Below, piece after piece: positions 29,501 to 35,329 of a stretch of DNA of 64,000 bases. Origin of the DNA: JABWCE01 sp964617955 (lineage in GTDB: Bacteria; Bacteroidota; Bacteroidia; NS11-12g; UBA9320); contig CAZTXB010000003.1 in the NCBI GenBank assembly GCA_964617955.1, forward strand, positions 175,016-239,015, read 5' to 3'. Within the stretch, counting starts at the first letter, position 1. The number at the start of each line of letters is the position of its first letter. Made by a program: the position numbers and the translations under genes. The notes under the pieces are model-generated. The model had not been told where the DNA came from, made no database searches, and saw only the letters and a list, made by a program, of their open reading frames with translations.

Positions 29501-29621
29501 CGCAATAGGGAGATTGGGCCTTAACACCAAAACTGAATAAACCTAATAATAAGGCAGTAAGCGATAATTTGCTAAATTTTGAACACAGATTTTTCCTTGA
29601 AGAAGTAAAATTTTTTTTCAT
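14526..29621 (-). CDS. Giant T9SS-exported surface protein (beta-helix, Ig-like and PKD repeats)
   Basis: About 5031 residues. The open frame reaches back to 29717, but the Met at 29621 (MKKNFTSSRK) gives a proper signal peptide ending GVKAQ. In order: GEVED-type domain (about 95-212, with FFFIDLNGDNDFLDADEW and GEAEDYTI); CARDB-like domain (216-327); three long modules with parallel beta-helix character, Asn/Ser/Thr-rich (334-1254, 1397-2245, 2391-3177); a second CARDB-like domain (3181-3290); one PKD domain; three Ig-like domains with CxxxPxx/YTYQWQ patterns (3374-3647); 15 PKD domains (3650-4860); an Ig-like spacer; and a type A T9SS sorting domain (last ~85 residues, RLYPNPAGDNF to VLRFEVKH). 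Such proteins are exported across the outer membrane and anchored or released as adhesins; the ligand is unknown. It is transcribed alone and ends at a strong terminator. Confidence 0.93.
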   Translation of the reverse strand: MKKNFTSSRKNLCSKFSKLSLTALLLGLFSFGVKAQSPYCDAPYTGQTYCTTYFMAVNAMKITSSCGVTVYDRAHVPSGVGNQGCKGATSYYTLLSSSPMFTLVKGAQYTFGVTTGPTYAVNMFFFIDLNGDNDFLDADEWLNPTGCNTTGQVPNNTASYTNFTFTIPTSGSATTTRLRVRSRYGPSGCPTGSNPACDDQTYGEAEDYTISLSTTSNDVGIASLVSPTNICGGNPDPFVVRISNLGTTAISSSTSIPVVMTLSGVGSGTYNKTFTRGLAVGACDTIHMTSLNTSSWKGVLNVKAYSNLSSDGNVLNDTMVTSMNMVGTPTPFSGTYSVGPTGKFASLKSAIDSCLMSGVNGNVTLELQSNYNSSVETFPITIASINANVCGTVNSNPSLTIRPSAAATNLVISGNSSSALFILDNTRRVTFDGRPGGTGTSRQLFFSNTNTAGTVFTLQNDAIRNTIQYCEIRSANTTSTSGAIFLGSSTRFWGNDSNTIANNLITRTAWNTTLASGITSNPASNLLFQNDNNTISNNEIYSFLNFGINIASSLGNGEKWSITGNSLYDSVILVSGLPQGNTSTSWTAINFTPGTTANSIANVISGNFIGGSMANCGGSPLYMNSTSTTMGGIRITSSLGTPTLVQNNIIQNISFLNVSNTATFMGINPAGGSMIVGGAPGKGNTIGDAATSGSISSKGNNPMIGISSSSSGDMVISYNLIANITQDHSTGTTGAIRGIVNTGGSIVFITNNTIRSFTTNIANAGSTTSACLVGIINQSGSANLNILDNTIGGINGSDALNSTSTTGQTRILGLANFSGIGNIKRNKINGLFSSAPSTSTTTSAAIIGIYNSSTAGTVLDANEIRNMVSTAAASTAVLGIYIGSVTDITNNVVSGIYTSSTSASTTTSACIQGIYYGTSLTATILNNTFENFSASALSSNQIIGINTASTNTFIRNNKIRNIWSRSTSTGTTTSSSIIGIYIASASANKIITGNQIYNLENYNPTTASGILGIYYLTASTFGNNSMVDGNFIHSFKLYTTGIGLMTGIYMGSGIATFQNNMIRLGVDSTGNDITGPYNIKGIVHGVSTSSNYYHNSIYLGGASAGTTNTACMEFLSTITSTETVNLRNNIFYNNIANSSSGRNACIRIISNGRIFSNYNLLYAPSTNGAVGIINTTAYNSLLGTGGWCASTLLDGQSASVDPGFVAASGSSSTVDMHLNSNNPAEGAGDPFLSNTLTDYDGQSRASLSPSDIGADASNSTISTDNLPPTINHMPLFNTSSTGDRTFLVNILDNKGMPLSSSANAPRVYFKKSTGSYSSSPGTLSSGNLQNGMWSFTISASTLGGLSTSDIINYYILAQDSAANIASNAMFAIASNVNSVSTPPTTPNAYTIVATLSTTIQVGTGQPFTSLTASGTGLFEAINNTGLSANTVVEITSDLSETGAVGLNQWNETGSGGYTLTIRPSSGRVQVIGTGTGGMIRLNGADRVKISGIPAGGSTSDTLLFIKCTGSTPAITLQNDATFNLIENCVLEGNPTAVLINSTGIVTGNDNNTFNRCHIRATNGTGMTNGIQSLGQTPTAILPFLLNDNITISECQIYNFTNFGITCVANGAGNRWRILNNHFYWKNSAAATASQTSINFSPGIVSNSDTISGNFIGGGAPNAGGSAWKNSVLSVFTGILVSAGTQDGVSIQGNTIKNIYFTNTGTLATQFVGINLSGGGVVDVGGSVGNTIGDLFTPNSILADGDMGLIGITSTTAFKLTVSNNTIANLNSKGGTVFTSTAVRGIIITGGTGELNVVNNTVQSLTALSRATGSTTAAAVAGIVVGSSGNVQNILNNKIAGFRNMDNVGTHCMVGIALTSGLNMVKGNSVKNFISSTANTTALSAATGIQGIFSQSNQPLSEYSNNSVSDLQYVSATPTSGQMIGINILTNSNIKVSQNTVSSLRSMTISSGTVTSMGMIGLNYYGAGLLGNLTQNTVHSISQTNAATSNPVNIAGIFYYTTSSITPSVASRNNVHSLKLSTSGAGTMYGIYNWGYVATFENNMIRIGIDSSGNAFTGPYNVYGISQIFSNSNVNYYHNSIYLGGSPSSGSSTSAAFSLPAGYPYSTTTTRMNLKNNIFVNAINNTGSATGKNYALQLASPTLIYSNNNILYAPGAGGFVGNNIAVAGDYTTLSGASSWQLATGLDLNSASVNPNFVDATGAAFAVDLRLSSSNPVEGQGSSDVSTTVDFDGNLRSSRTPYDIGAHSGNFSLSSDAFAPVITFNPLTNGSNTSGNRTLANVRITDNVGIPMTGSGIPRIYFNKNSGTWYSSAASSLSGSSTNAMAGFDISYTTLGGVSVGDTIRYFVVAADNAGNIISNGLYAVASDVSTVSVNPVNPMSYRIVNALAAGTKLRVGAGKTYTSLSGTGGLFEYLNSVSLGGDITAVISSNTNEPGTVTLNELGDNGNGTFTLTIRPDSLTTGERLLSGNAATMIRLEGTDRVKFTGVPDFNGAATDRKLRFRNSNTGGQVFLFINEATNNRLHNLIIESGNISLSAASVQFSTSNKLNGNSFDTVSNCLFEHDRTGIFPAGMPITHLYSFGDVGKENHANVLMDNEISNFTQYGIWLSNVGNGNNWKIINNHFYRSHSIPAFAFQYGIYMEAQFHSGGHKLNNNYFGGSAKNCGGSPWVNNANVDLRCISFTSGSLYNSSEIKGNTIQNIRRPNVGSSSIFTGIFVQNNVSANIENNLVGSPSDLNSIVLSGGGQQNGITFQSNGSCNLENNMVQGINLNMRGVASTFVGIFVSNGMVSIKNNTVGSMSTANSIQHSGTGSLIGIQSQMASSSAMSVLIDNNVVANMSSYGTEAGITLRGIFNTSTTPPTITNNRLFNLSTYSSSVAIIAPTAITGIGVTSSNFGGMIANNTIYNLSALNNGTVSTSAVGIGMNGSNNLMIKNNRIYNISNASTLTNIAAPPTVVGVSISSPQNAVTIQNNQISLGKDQTNSPMFIGIWQSASGNFRVNSYYNSIYIRGTASSGVQSSFGYLRGNNFVTSSYISIVDSRNNIFMNERSGGTGKHYAIGNQNVITTFQTGWQTNASNFNLLSNLTGNPVGLWNFSDYNFTDWKLNGMTDLNSINLNTGTAADQIDPSKLFTDPDNGNLTLINTNNEKLKVAGKATPLANVSDDYSNLMRSTMAPTIGSSEVLVNDMTLVGIRMPLSNTCGKATTTVTITLRNLGTSAASNIPVNLNITGSVSQNANEVVAGPIAPLDTLQYTFTSSFNSLNGGTYNIRATSNLVLDGDRRNDTSRRTLNIFSMPKPSFTYSDTCFGNSVNFTSTSTVTGSTISSNTWRFGDGSNGTGNTTSKSYAVGGMSYSVKIISTSAQGCKDSSARTINILTPLVGGTVNANQTICYNSTPTLITNSALASGSKAPYTYQWQSSANNVDFTNISGSTGLDYQPGTLTATRYYRRMAMTTSGCGPSYSNTVTISVNPILTSGTIGSAQTICLNGTGTPLAFSTNPTGGFGTYTYQWQQSSDSTSWSNISGQTGNSYTPTNVTAVLYYRVLVTSGVCASVGSNGIKIKLFSPIAGGSIAAGQTICAGTAPAAFTQVTAPSGGPGTYTFQWESSTDSINWSNISGATSSTLTPGSILTLTYYRRLAQSTGCPSGVSNALKVKTNPKPNVVNTASNHCFNDPMPVTNSSTISSGTLTYLWKFGDGTTSTSSVPNKTYSSSGTYSVTLIATSNLGCKDSSVKSVIVATTPTPSFTFTLKCQGDSAIFVDNTVYACGAGSGLTFFWNFGDGSTSNVQHARHKYNSPGTYSVKFRIALPGGFKDSITKTVVFNIRSTPAFTATNVCFPGATSFTNSSSNYASLLWSYGDATTSTTTSASYTKSFASAGNYDVKLVSTSSFGCKDSITKTVSVFTKPVAAFSTSNNCIGFSTSFSNSSNSATSYAWNFGDGNTSTSISPSNTYAAAGTYNVKLKVTSVNGCTDSVIKQVTIHPNPVAGFNAANVCLGFASSFTNTSTGGSTYAWNFGNGNASAATSPTYTYPTAGTYTVTLTATSANGCIATTSKSHTVNSSPKADFTGSNVCLGLGINFNNSSTGNTTNSWNFGDATTSSTASPTKTYATAGNFNVKLVIANTFGCKDSVTKTVTIFPKPVPAFTANNHCFGNAVSFTNQSTGATATVWVFGDGKSSAASSPTYTYAASGTYTAKLIVTSANGCKDSLSKTITVYPKPNVSFSASPNPICRGGLMSFTNTTTNGSTYQWTFGNGNTSTQASPTNIYNSANNYTVKLVATSTNGCKDSVTQTVTVWPRPVASFKVSDGCTNDNLAFASNSISVAAHAWTFGDATTSAAANPSKAYSTPGTYSVRLIVTSINGCTDTTTSNVTVNPRASVSFTNGTNFCVGLSTTFTNTSSLSSGSMNHQWSFGDGNSSVTASPSYTYGAAGNYTVMLTVTTDKGCVNTNSSSVVVFAKPVVNFTANSVCAGSTVSFTNTSTGGTTYAWDFGNSNTSTSMSPTQTYANPGTYTVKLTVTSANGCVETLSKQLVIHANPVSSFNAADRCIGQAINFTNASTGAADYNWQFGDGNSSNQVNPSNNYTAPGSYTVSLTVKTLNGCANSSSKTVVVYPAPKAGFSINDDGQCLNGNNFVFTDNSSISSGSISNRAWTFGDGGTSSLTNPAKNYAGAGSYAIRLVVTSGNGCKDSSSSMVMVHPKPTAGFNISNSAQCLNINLFNITDASTIASGSMNRSWTMGDGSSMNGTNLVKKYAMAGTYTIRLMVVSDRGCTDSTSKSVTIHPNPTASFTVNNNRQCFIGNVFNYTNTTSGVATYNTSWNLGDGSTVTTTNASRSYASAGSYNVKLNVGTAQGCKDSAYYVVRVLPSPGVINVSGPTTAQQGSTQTYSVPFTLGSNYNWSAVNGTVLSNGANIVQVKWNPSGTTGSLSVTETGSNECKGLAANYNVTLTLVGSVSQSLKNAFASRLYPNPAGDNFTVEVSIGGMVNMTIYDELGRIVMENKRFNSSITISDHNLAAGIYQVKLSTDEGKTAVLRFEVKH
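15040..18670 (-). repeat. Tandem array of 15 PKD domains
   Basis: Inside the giant gene, 15 consecutive units of about 80 codons (roughly 240 bases). Each carries a version of WxFGDGxxS, then Y..pGTYxVxLxVTSxxGCxDS. A sixteenth PKD unit lies apart at about 19510-19750, before three Ig-like domains. Units are clearly related but diverged (for example FGDG, FGNG, YGDA and LGDG variants), so this is an old array and not a recent DNA-level amplification. PKD domains form stiff beta-sandwich stalks in secreted proteins. Confidence 0.9.
20090..28640 (-). repeat. Three long beta-helix modules in the giant gene
   Basis: Three related modules of about 2.4-3.2 kb. Each opens with a header like VGxGxxFTSL, then a sentence ending TLTIRPxS, followed by many short Asn-rich turns (NNTI, NNKI, GNFIGG). 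Modules one and two close with a block containing DYDGQSRASLSPSDIGA or DFDGNLRSSRTPYDIGA and then a shared ~140-residue linker (GDRTFLVNILDNKGMPL versus GNRTLANVRITDNVGIPM). The third lacks that linker. This indicates ancient internal duplication of a whole module. Confidence 0.8.
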
Positions 29622-29870
29622 ATACATTATTAAAATTGTTTTAGGTAAAAAATAATAAGAGGCAAAAGCCAAATAGTTATTTTTCGGTAAAAAAAGGTCA
29701 TGGACGCGTAAAAACAAAGGAATTGGAATTAAAATGACATTAAAAACTAACCTTTGGTTGTATGTGCCTCTTTTTCAAGGCTTTAATTTTTTGCGTTTTT
29801 TAATAAATTATAAACTAAGGTCTGCAAAAGGATTTCAAACCTTTTCAATTCGCTTCTAAATCTAAAATCT

Positions 29871-29878
29871 TATTTTTG
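29871..29878 (+). promoter_or_regulatory. Putative -7 element for anmK
   Basis: TATTTTTG fits TAnnTTTG and lies 36 bases before the chosen ATG at 29915. No convincing TTTG -33 element is seen at the right distance, so support is moderate. Confidence 0.4.
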
Positions 29879-29914
29879 CGCCATTGTTTTTTAACAAAAC
29901 CAAATTTTGAGATT

Positions 29915-31009
29915 ATGAGCAAAGAATACAGGGTAGTTGGCGTTATGTCGGGAACATCCATGGATGGAGTCGATTTAGTGCATACCACATTATGGCAGAC
30001 CGGAAATAAATGGAATTATAAAATCAACGCTGCCAAAACAGTTGAATATGATGAGACCTGGCGATTGCGTTTATCAAAGCTCCGCACCCAATCGGCCTAT
30101 AACTTTGTGAGAACTGACCGTTACTATGGCGAATATGTCGGAAGACTTATCCATGACTTTTTAAAGGAAAACCAACTGGATACCGACCTGATTTCTTCTC
30201 ATGGGCATACCATCTTTCATCAACCCGAAAACAATTTAACCACGCAAATAGGTGATGGAAATGCCATTTCAGCCATTACAGGTCTTCCCTGTGTGTCTAA
30301 TTTCAGGGCCATGGACGTTATTATTGGCGGTCAAGGGGCTCCTTTGGTAGGCATCGGCGATCAGTTGCTTTTTGGCGAATACGACATGTGCCTGAACATC
30401 GGGGGATTTGCCAACATTTCGGCACAAGTTAAGGGAAAGCGAATAGCCTACGACATTTGTCCGGCCAATATTTTGCTCAACCGCATCGCCCGGGAATTTG
30501 AATTGGAATTTGATGAAGATGGCAAGATTGCTGAAACCGGCAAAATAGATTACGATTTACTCGGAAACTTAAACGTATTGCCATACTACAAACTGCCTTA
30601 TCCTAAGTCGCTGGGGAGGGAATGGATCAATCAAAATTTTTGGGGAATTGTCAGGGAGAGCAAGATTGAAAAGCAGGATAAAATGAAAACTCTTGTTGAC
30701 CATATCGCTACGCAAATTGGTCAAAATATTGATGATCTTGCCAATGGTGATTCTTCACAACTAAAGGTTTTGGCAACTGGAGGTGGCGTATTAAACCCTG
30801 TTTTAATAGATTTTATAAAATCGAACACCGACGCAGAAATTGTAGTACCCGATGCCGAACTCATTAACTATAAGGAAGCATTGGTTTTTGCCCTGATGGG
30901 AGTGTTAAGAGTCGAAAACAAACCCAATGTTTTGTCAAGTTTAACCGGAGCAACTTCCGATTCGGTGAGTGGTTCATTGCATGGCAATTTTTCAAGCCTG
31001 ATATCATAA
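29915..31009 (+). CDS. anmK: Anhydro-N-acetylmuramic acid kinase
   Basis: Phosphorylates and opens 1,6-anhydro-MurNAc recovered from peptidoglycan turnover, feeding it back to GlcNAc metabolism; cytoplasmic. From the Met at 29915 the protein is 364 residues, normal for AnmK. The ATP-binding start VVGVMSGTSMDGVDL is diagnostic; ISSHGHTIFHQPE, QIGDGNAISAITGLP, NIGGFANIS and VLATGGGVLNPVL follow in family order. The frame is open 13 codons further upstream (ATG at 29876), but those residues are not typical and the -7 element at 29871 would lie too close. It is divergent from the giant gene. Confidence 0.95.
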   Translation: MSKEYRVVGVMSGTSMDGVDLVHTTLWQTGNKWNYKINAAKTVEYDETWRLRLSKLRTQSAYNFVRTDRYYGEYVGRLIHDFLKENQLDTDLISSHGHTIFHQPENNLTTQIGDGNAISAITGLPCVSNFRAMDVIIGGQGAPLVGIGDQLLFGEYDMCLNIGGFANISAQVKGKRIAYDICPANILLNRIAREFELEFDEDGKIAETGKIDYDLLGNLNVLPYYKLPYPKSLGREWINQNFWGIVRESKIEKQDKMKTLVDHIATQIGQNIDDLANGDSSQLKVLATGGGVLNPVLIDFIKSNTDAEIVVPDAELINYKEALVFALMGVLRVENKPNVLSSLTGATSDSVSGSLHGNFSSLIS

Positions 31010-31180
31010 AATTTAAAACTGATTTATATTTCAGCAAGGTTTCATTGATTATACAAGTTTTTAAATATACCGCTTTAAGCACCCTATTTTTCAAACGGGG
31101 TTGCGAAACATCTTATTATTCAAGTTTCTTTTTTTATAGCCCACAGCACCTGTTCTGTGAAATAAATTCATAAATTATAA

Positions 31181-32410
31181 ATGTCATTATTAAAAAAATT
31201 CGAGCATAAGCATCCTGAAATTGTCTTTGAGTGGAAAGATTCTGAAACTGAGGCGGAGGGTTGGTTGGTTATCAATTCGCTTCGTAACGGCTCAGCCGGG
31301 GGCGGTACCAGAATGAGAAAAGGGTTAAACCGTCACGAGGTTACCTCCCTGGCCAAAACCATGGAGGTTAAATTTAGCATTGCAGGTCCGCCTATTGGTG
31401 GGGCTAAATCAGGTATTAATTTTGACCCCAGAGATCCTCGCAAAAAAGGCGTGCTAAAGCGCTGGTACAAGGCCGTTTTCCCCATTCTCAAGCATTATTA
31501 TGGTACCGGTGGTGATTTAAACGTCGATGAAATACACGAAGTGATTCCCATTACTGCTGAGCTTGGTTTGTTGCATCCTCAGGAGGGTACGGTCAATGGC
31601 TATCTGACCGATTATACACCGGAAGAAAAATTGCAATCCATTTCCCGATTACAGGAAGGGGTGAGCTTAAAAATAAGCGATGAGAGATTTACCCCTGCAT
31701 TAGAACGAGGTTACAACATTTCCGACATGGTAACAGGATGGGGTGTTGCTGAAGCGGTAAGGCATTATTACGAAATTTGGGGGGGCATGATGCAGGGAAA
31801 ACTTGCCATCATTCAAGGTTGGGGCAATGTGGCTGCTTCAGCGGCTTGGTATCTCAGTAAAAATGGGGTGCTGATTGCAGGAATCTCGGATAGAACCGGG
31901 GGAATTATTAAAAAAGAGGGCATGGGTTTTGAAGAAGTGAATGCCTTGTTTTTGAACAAGGATGGCAATTCGCTTAAAGCCGAAAACATGCTTAGCCCTG
32001 AGGAAATGGATGAGAAAATTTGGAGTCTGGGAGCCGAAATATTTATACCCGGTGCCGCTTCGCGTTTGGTCACCGAAAACCAGGTGATTCAGATGATGGA
32101 GGGAGGCATGGAGGTGATCAGTTGCGGTGCCAACGTTCCTTTTGCCGATGAGGAAATATTCATGGGTAGAATCAGCCGATTGGCAGACGAGAACATGGCC
32201 GTGATTCCCGATTTTATTGCCAATTGCGGCATGGCAAGGGTGTTTGCCTATTTGATGAAAAAGGGATCGGATGTCAATGATGTGGCCATATTATCCGATA
32301 CCTCTAAAATTATCAGAAACGCGCTCATGCGCTTGCATCAGTTTAATCCAAAATCAACCGGACTCTCAAACAAGGCTCTGGAATTGAGTTTGACAGACCT
32401 TGTGGTTTAG
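31181..32410 (+). CDS. Glu/Leu/Phe/Val dehydrogenase
   Basis: A 409-residue NAD(P)-dependent amino acid dehydrogenase: reversible oxidative deamination of an amino acid to its 2-oxo acid. The N-terminal dimerisation/catalytic domain has the active Lys76 in GPPIGGAKSGINFDP and GTGGDLNVDE (Asp112). The Rossmann part has IQGWGNVAASAAWYLS. It lacks the length of hexameric glutamate dehydrogenases (~450) and is longer than leucine dehydrogenase (~365), so the substrate is not decided by sequence alone. It lies 171 bases after anmK on the same strand. Confidence 0.88.
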   Translation: MSLLKKFEHKHPEIVFEWKDSETEAEGWLVINSLRNGSAGGGTRMRKGLNRHEVTSLAKTMEVKFSIAGPPIGGAKSGINFDPRDPRKKGVLKRWYKAVFPILKHYYGTGGDLNVDEIHEVIPITAELGLLHPQEGTVNGYLTDYTPEEKLQSISRLQEGVSLKISDERFTPALERGYNISDMVTGWGVAEAVRHYYEIWGGMMQGKLAIIQGWGNVAASAAWYLSKNGVLIAGISDRTGGIIKKEGMGFEEVNALFLNKDGNSLKAENMLSPEEMDEKIWSLGAEIFIPGAASRLVTENQVIQMMEGGMEVISCGANVPFADEEIFMGRISRLADENMAVIPDFIANCGMARVFAYLMKKGSDVNDVAILSDTSKIIRNALMRLHQFNPKSTGLSNKALELSLTDLVV

Positions 32411-32422
32411 GTTGACTAAACG

Positions 32423-33016
32423 CTAGTTTTTCTGCTTTTTTTTAATTTTTACAGGGCTTTCTTTGATAGCCTTATAATAAGGATTATCTTCGGGGAACTC
32501 GATTTTCAACTCGTCTAAAACATACCAACTCTGGTTGAGTTTAATGGCCACAAATTTTATAAAAAATGCTCTTTTGCCTTTATGGCCAAACAGGGTAACA
32601 TAGGCGAAGGGCGTGCCGTTTTCATATTTCCCTTCTTTCACCTCAATTTTATCTTTCTCGCAGGTTTTAAATTTTAATTTATTGGCTTTGGCCCTTGCGT
32701 ATAGTGCGCGCAGTTGCTTATTTACCTTAAAATAGATGCGATTCCTTCGGATTTTTATGCTTTGCGGGTTTGCCTTAAATTCAAGACTGTCGAAGGTTTC
32801 TTTTATCGCATCTGAGGTCGGTATTAAGCTCATTAAAACCGATGGATCTTTTTGCTGCAAGGCCCACCACACACTGTCGCCCAATTGTGAAGATTCCGAA
32901 ATACCCCATTGTTTTTGGGTTGTAGTGTCTTGCTCCGAATTTTCATTTTGCGCAAAGGAACCCATCGAACCAAAGAGAAGAGGTATTGCAACCAAGAAAC
33001 TCAAGTTAAACTTCAT
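32423..33016 (-). CDS. Small secreted protein of unknown function
   Basis: A 197-residue protein with a signal peptide (MKFNLSFLVAIPLLFGSMGSFAQ). The mature part is lysine-rich, with VWWALQQKDPSVLMSLIPTSDAIKETFDSL, a central IKIRRNRIYFKVNKQLRALYARAKA helix, and a C-terminal sheet-like region (YVTLFGHKGKRAFFIKFVAIKLNQSWYVLDELKI in pieces) that resembles SnoaL/NTF2-like folds; this fold is inference. The tail is poly-Lys-like (KIKKKQKN). It starts 40 bases after the VWA gene stop on the same strand and is likely in its operon. Confidence 0.75.
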   Translation of the reverse strand: MKFNLSFLVAIPLLFGSMGSFAQNENSEQDTTTQKQWGISESSQLGDSVWWALQQKDPSVLMSLIPTSDAIKETFDSLEFKANPQSIKIRRNRIYFKVNKQLRALYARAKANKLKFKTCEKDKIEVKEGKYENGTPFAYVTLFGHKGKRAFFIKFVAIKLNQSWYVLDELKIEFPEDNPYYKAIKESPVKIKKKQKN

Positions 33017-33056
33017 AGCTTAAGTATTATCTAATTTAACCGGTCTATCCTGTACC

Positions 33057-35195
33057 TTAATAAGCCCCATTTCTTTTTCGAATAAACCATTCCAAAGTTA
33101 AGAGGAAGAGTATCAATACGAAAACCCATTTTTGATGGATTAAGTCTTTATAATCCTTTTGCTCATACATCACAGGTTTAACCATGCCTTGAGATTTAAT
33201 AAAACCTGCCACCTCATCTATTTCGTCAAAAGCAAAAAATTTGCCGGAGGTGAGTGTCGCTAACTGTTTCAATAACTGATGGTTGGCTCGGGTTTCGGTA
33301 AACTCCAATTGCAATGGCTTTACAATGATGATGCCTTTGGCCACTTCATTGTTTCCGCCTTGACCCACTCTGGCTATATAAAGATACGTCCCGGGTGGTA
33401 AGAAGCCGGCATCCAACCTATAGGCATTAGAGGTTCTGCTAAAGGTGAATGTGTAATTTTTACCTGTTTCGTTGGTCATGGTAAGCTTTACCTCTGCTTT
33501 GTTCACCAATTCGTAACTTTGGTTGTAGAGTTCTGCATTCAGAATGATGGCTTCATTCTCAAAAAACGCGTTTTCAATGGCATACACTCTGAATTTTCTC
33601 TTGTCGTTTCGCGCAACCAGATATTGCACCGATTTACAAACTATATCGTTACTCACCAGGTGGTTATTGTTTCGGTCAAAATCTGTCAGGCGCCATCTCC
33701 AGAAACCTTCTCCCGTCATAAAACCATAGCGGTTGTTCTCCTCATCATTAAAGCACAGCAGAGGCTGATCGGTTTTAACACTGCCTATTTGCTGAAAAAC
33801 CATGATCTGCTCTTTATCCCGAACAGTAAAATTGCCAAAAGGAACGGTAAAGGGAGGAAAGGATGAAATATTTGATTTAACCTCCTCCGGATTTTCAAAT
33901 AAATTAAAACCCGGATTTACAATACCGGTCGTTTGATTATAACCGCCACCGGTTTGGGTGAAACTCATGCCCAGTTTTAATGCGTTGAACAGCGTTAAAT
34001 TGGTTTGTCGGCCAAGAATAAAGAGCATGGGCATTTTGTTCCTTTTGAGGTCTTCAATCGCTGCCATCTGTTGGTTCGAATTGGGAATTTGATGAAGGAT
34101 GACCAGGTCGTAACCTTTTGCTTTTTCAGAGTTAGGGCTTCCACTTAAATCCAATTCCACCTTATAGTTTTTATTTGATTCGATGGCTTGCCGTAGAGCC
34201 GACAGGTCGGGGTGCGGACTCTTGGCTACAATGAGTATTTTTTGACGGGCATCAATTACATCAATAAAAAAGTCTTTTCGGTTGTTGAGATAGGTAACTT
34301 CGTTCTTCAAGTGGCTCAATTCGGCCGAAAAATGCATAATTCCGGGCTTATCAGCCTCCAGATTCACCTCTACAGAAGTGAAGAAGTTTGTGGCGTTGGA
34401 TTGAATATTACTTTCATAAATGACCTTGTCCTTATTAAACACCTTAAGCTTAAAGGCCTCTCCTGAACATTTGAAAGCCTGAATATCGATAACCGCCGGA
34501 AAAGTATTGTTGAGATAAGCAATGGAATTGCAACGAACATTGCTGATTTTAAGGTCTCTTTTTAAGGTGGTGTCACCCAGCCCAACTGTGTATACGGGGT
34601 ACTTTTGATTCTTAACCGAGTAGAGTGGGTTGGTTCCCTTGTTGTAAATGCCATCGCTTATAAGCACCAAACCTGCAAGGTTACTGCCCGAATATACATT
34701 GGAAATTTCATGGACCAGCGCTGACACATCGGATTGTTTCTCCTTAAAGTCAGGGTAATCCCTTACCTTCGGTTGATCGCCAAACAGATAAGGTTGCACC
34801 GATATTTCATCCCCAACCTGCTTCTGAAACGTTTTTAAAAAGCCGGATAATTTTTTTCTGTATTTGGCAGAATCGCTGCTGTTGGCTATGGACTCTGAAT
34901 TATCAAATGCCAGCACCAGAATCGGTTTTCGGGTTTCGCTGCTGATATACTTTAACAAAGGGTTGAGCAATAAAAAGGCAATAATGCTCACCGATAAAAA
35001 TCGGATGACTGCCAGAATGAAGGTTCTGATTTTTTGATTTGAATCAAAGGCTACGCTTTGCTGGCGATAATAAAGAAGAGAGGCGTAGAGAGCCCCTGCC
35101 GCCAAACAAAATAAAATAAACCAAAGTGGGTACTCGGTGAAAAACTGAACCGACATGAATGGCAAAAATAGCCCTAAGCTTTGATAAAATAACAT
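33057..35195 (-). CDS. VWA-domain membrane protein with C-terminal anchor
   Basis: Up to 712 residues; the Met at 35156 (MSVQFFTEYPLW) is a possible alternative start. Two N-terminal membrane segments (about 22-42 and 61-82) are followed by a von Willebrand A domain with the MIDAS motif DxSxS seen as AFDNSESI near residue 95 and LVLISDGIYNKGTNPL. The middle has an amidotransferase-like region (LILHQIPNSNQQMAAIEDL) and TGEGFWRWRLTDFDR. A last membrane segment (WVFVLILFLLTLEWFIRK) ends the protein. The architecture is a common uncharacterised one in Bacteroidota; the large domain probably faces the periplasm. No MoxR or BatB-type partner is adjacent. Confidence 0.85.
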   Translation of the reverse strand: MLFYQSLGLFLPFMSVQFFTEYPLWFILFCLAAGALYASLLYYRQQSVAFDSNQKIRTFILAVIRFLSVSIIAFLLLNPLLKYISSETRKPILVLAFDNSESIANSSDSAKYRKKLSGFLKTFQKQVGDEISVQPYLFGDQPKVRDYPDFKEKQSDVSALVHEISNVYSGSNLAGLVLISDGIYNKGTNPLYSVKNQKYPVYTVGLGDTTLKRDLKISNVRCNSIAYLNNTFPAVIDIQAFKCSGEAFKLKVFNKDKVIYESNIQSNATNFFTSVEVNLEADKPGIMHFSAELSHLKNEVTYLNNRKDFFIDVIDARQKILIVAKSPHPDLSALRQAIESNKNYKVELDLSGSPNSEKAKGYDLVILHQIPNSNQQMAAIEDLKRNKMPMLFILGRQTNLTLFNALKLGMSFTQTGGGYNQTTGIVNPGFNLFENPEEVKSNISSFPPFTVPFGNFTVRDKEQIMVFQQIGSVKTDQPLLCFNDEENNRYGFMTGEGFWRWRLTDFDRNNNHLVSNDIVCKSVQYLVARNDKRKFRVYAIENAFFENEAIILNAELYNQSYELVNKAEVKLTMTNETGKNYTFTFSRTSNAYRLDAGFLPPGTYLYIARVGQGGNNEVAKGIIIVKPLQLEFTETRANHQLLKQLATLTSGKFFAFDEIDEVAGFIKSQGMVKPVMYEQKDYKDLIHQKWVFVLILFLLTLEWFIRKRNGAY

Positions 35196-35329
35196 TTAAA
35201 TGTCTCTGTTCGGTTAATTTTTTTAAGCTAAGAAGCCTTTTAATCCCTGCGATTTACACCGAATAGGCTCTAAAGTATTTGTTTTTAAAAAAATAATGCT
35301 TTTATATTGTGTAGCCCAATAGAACTATT

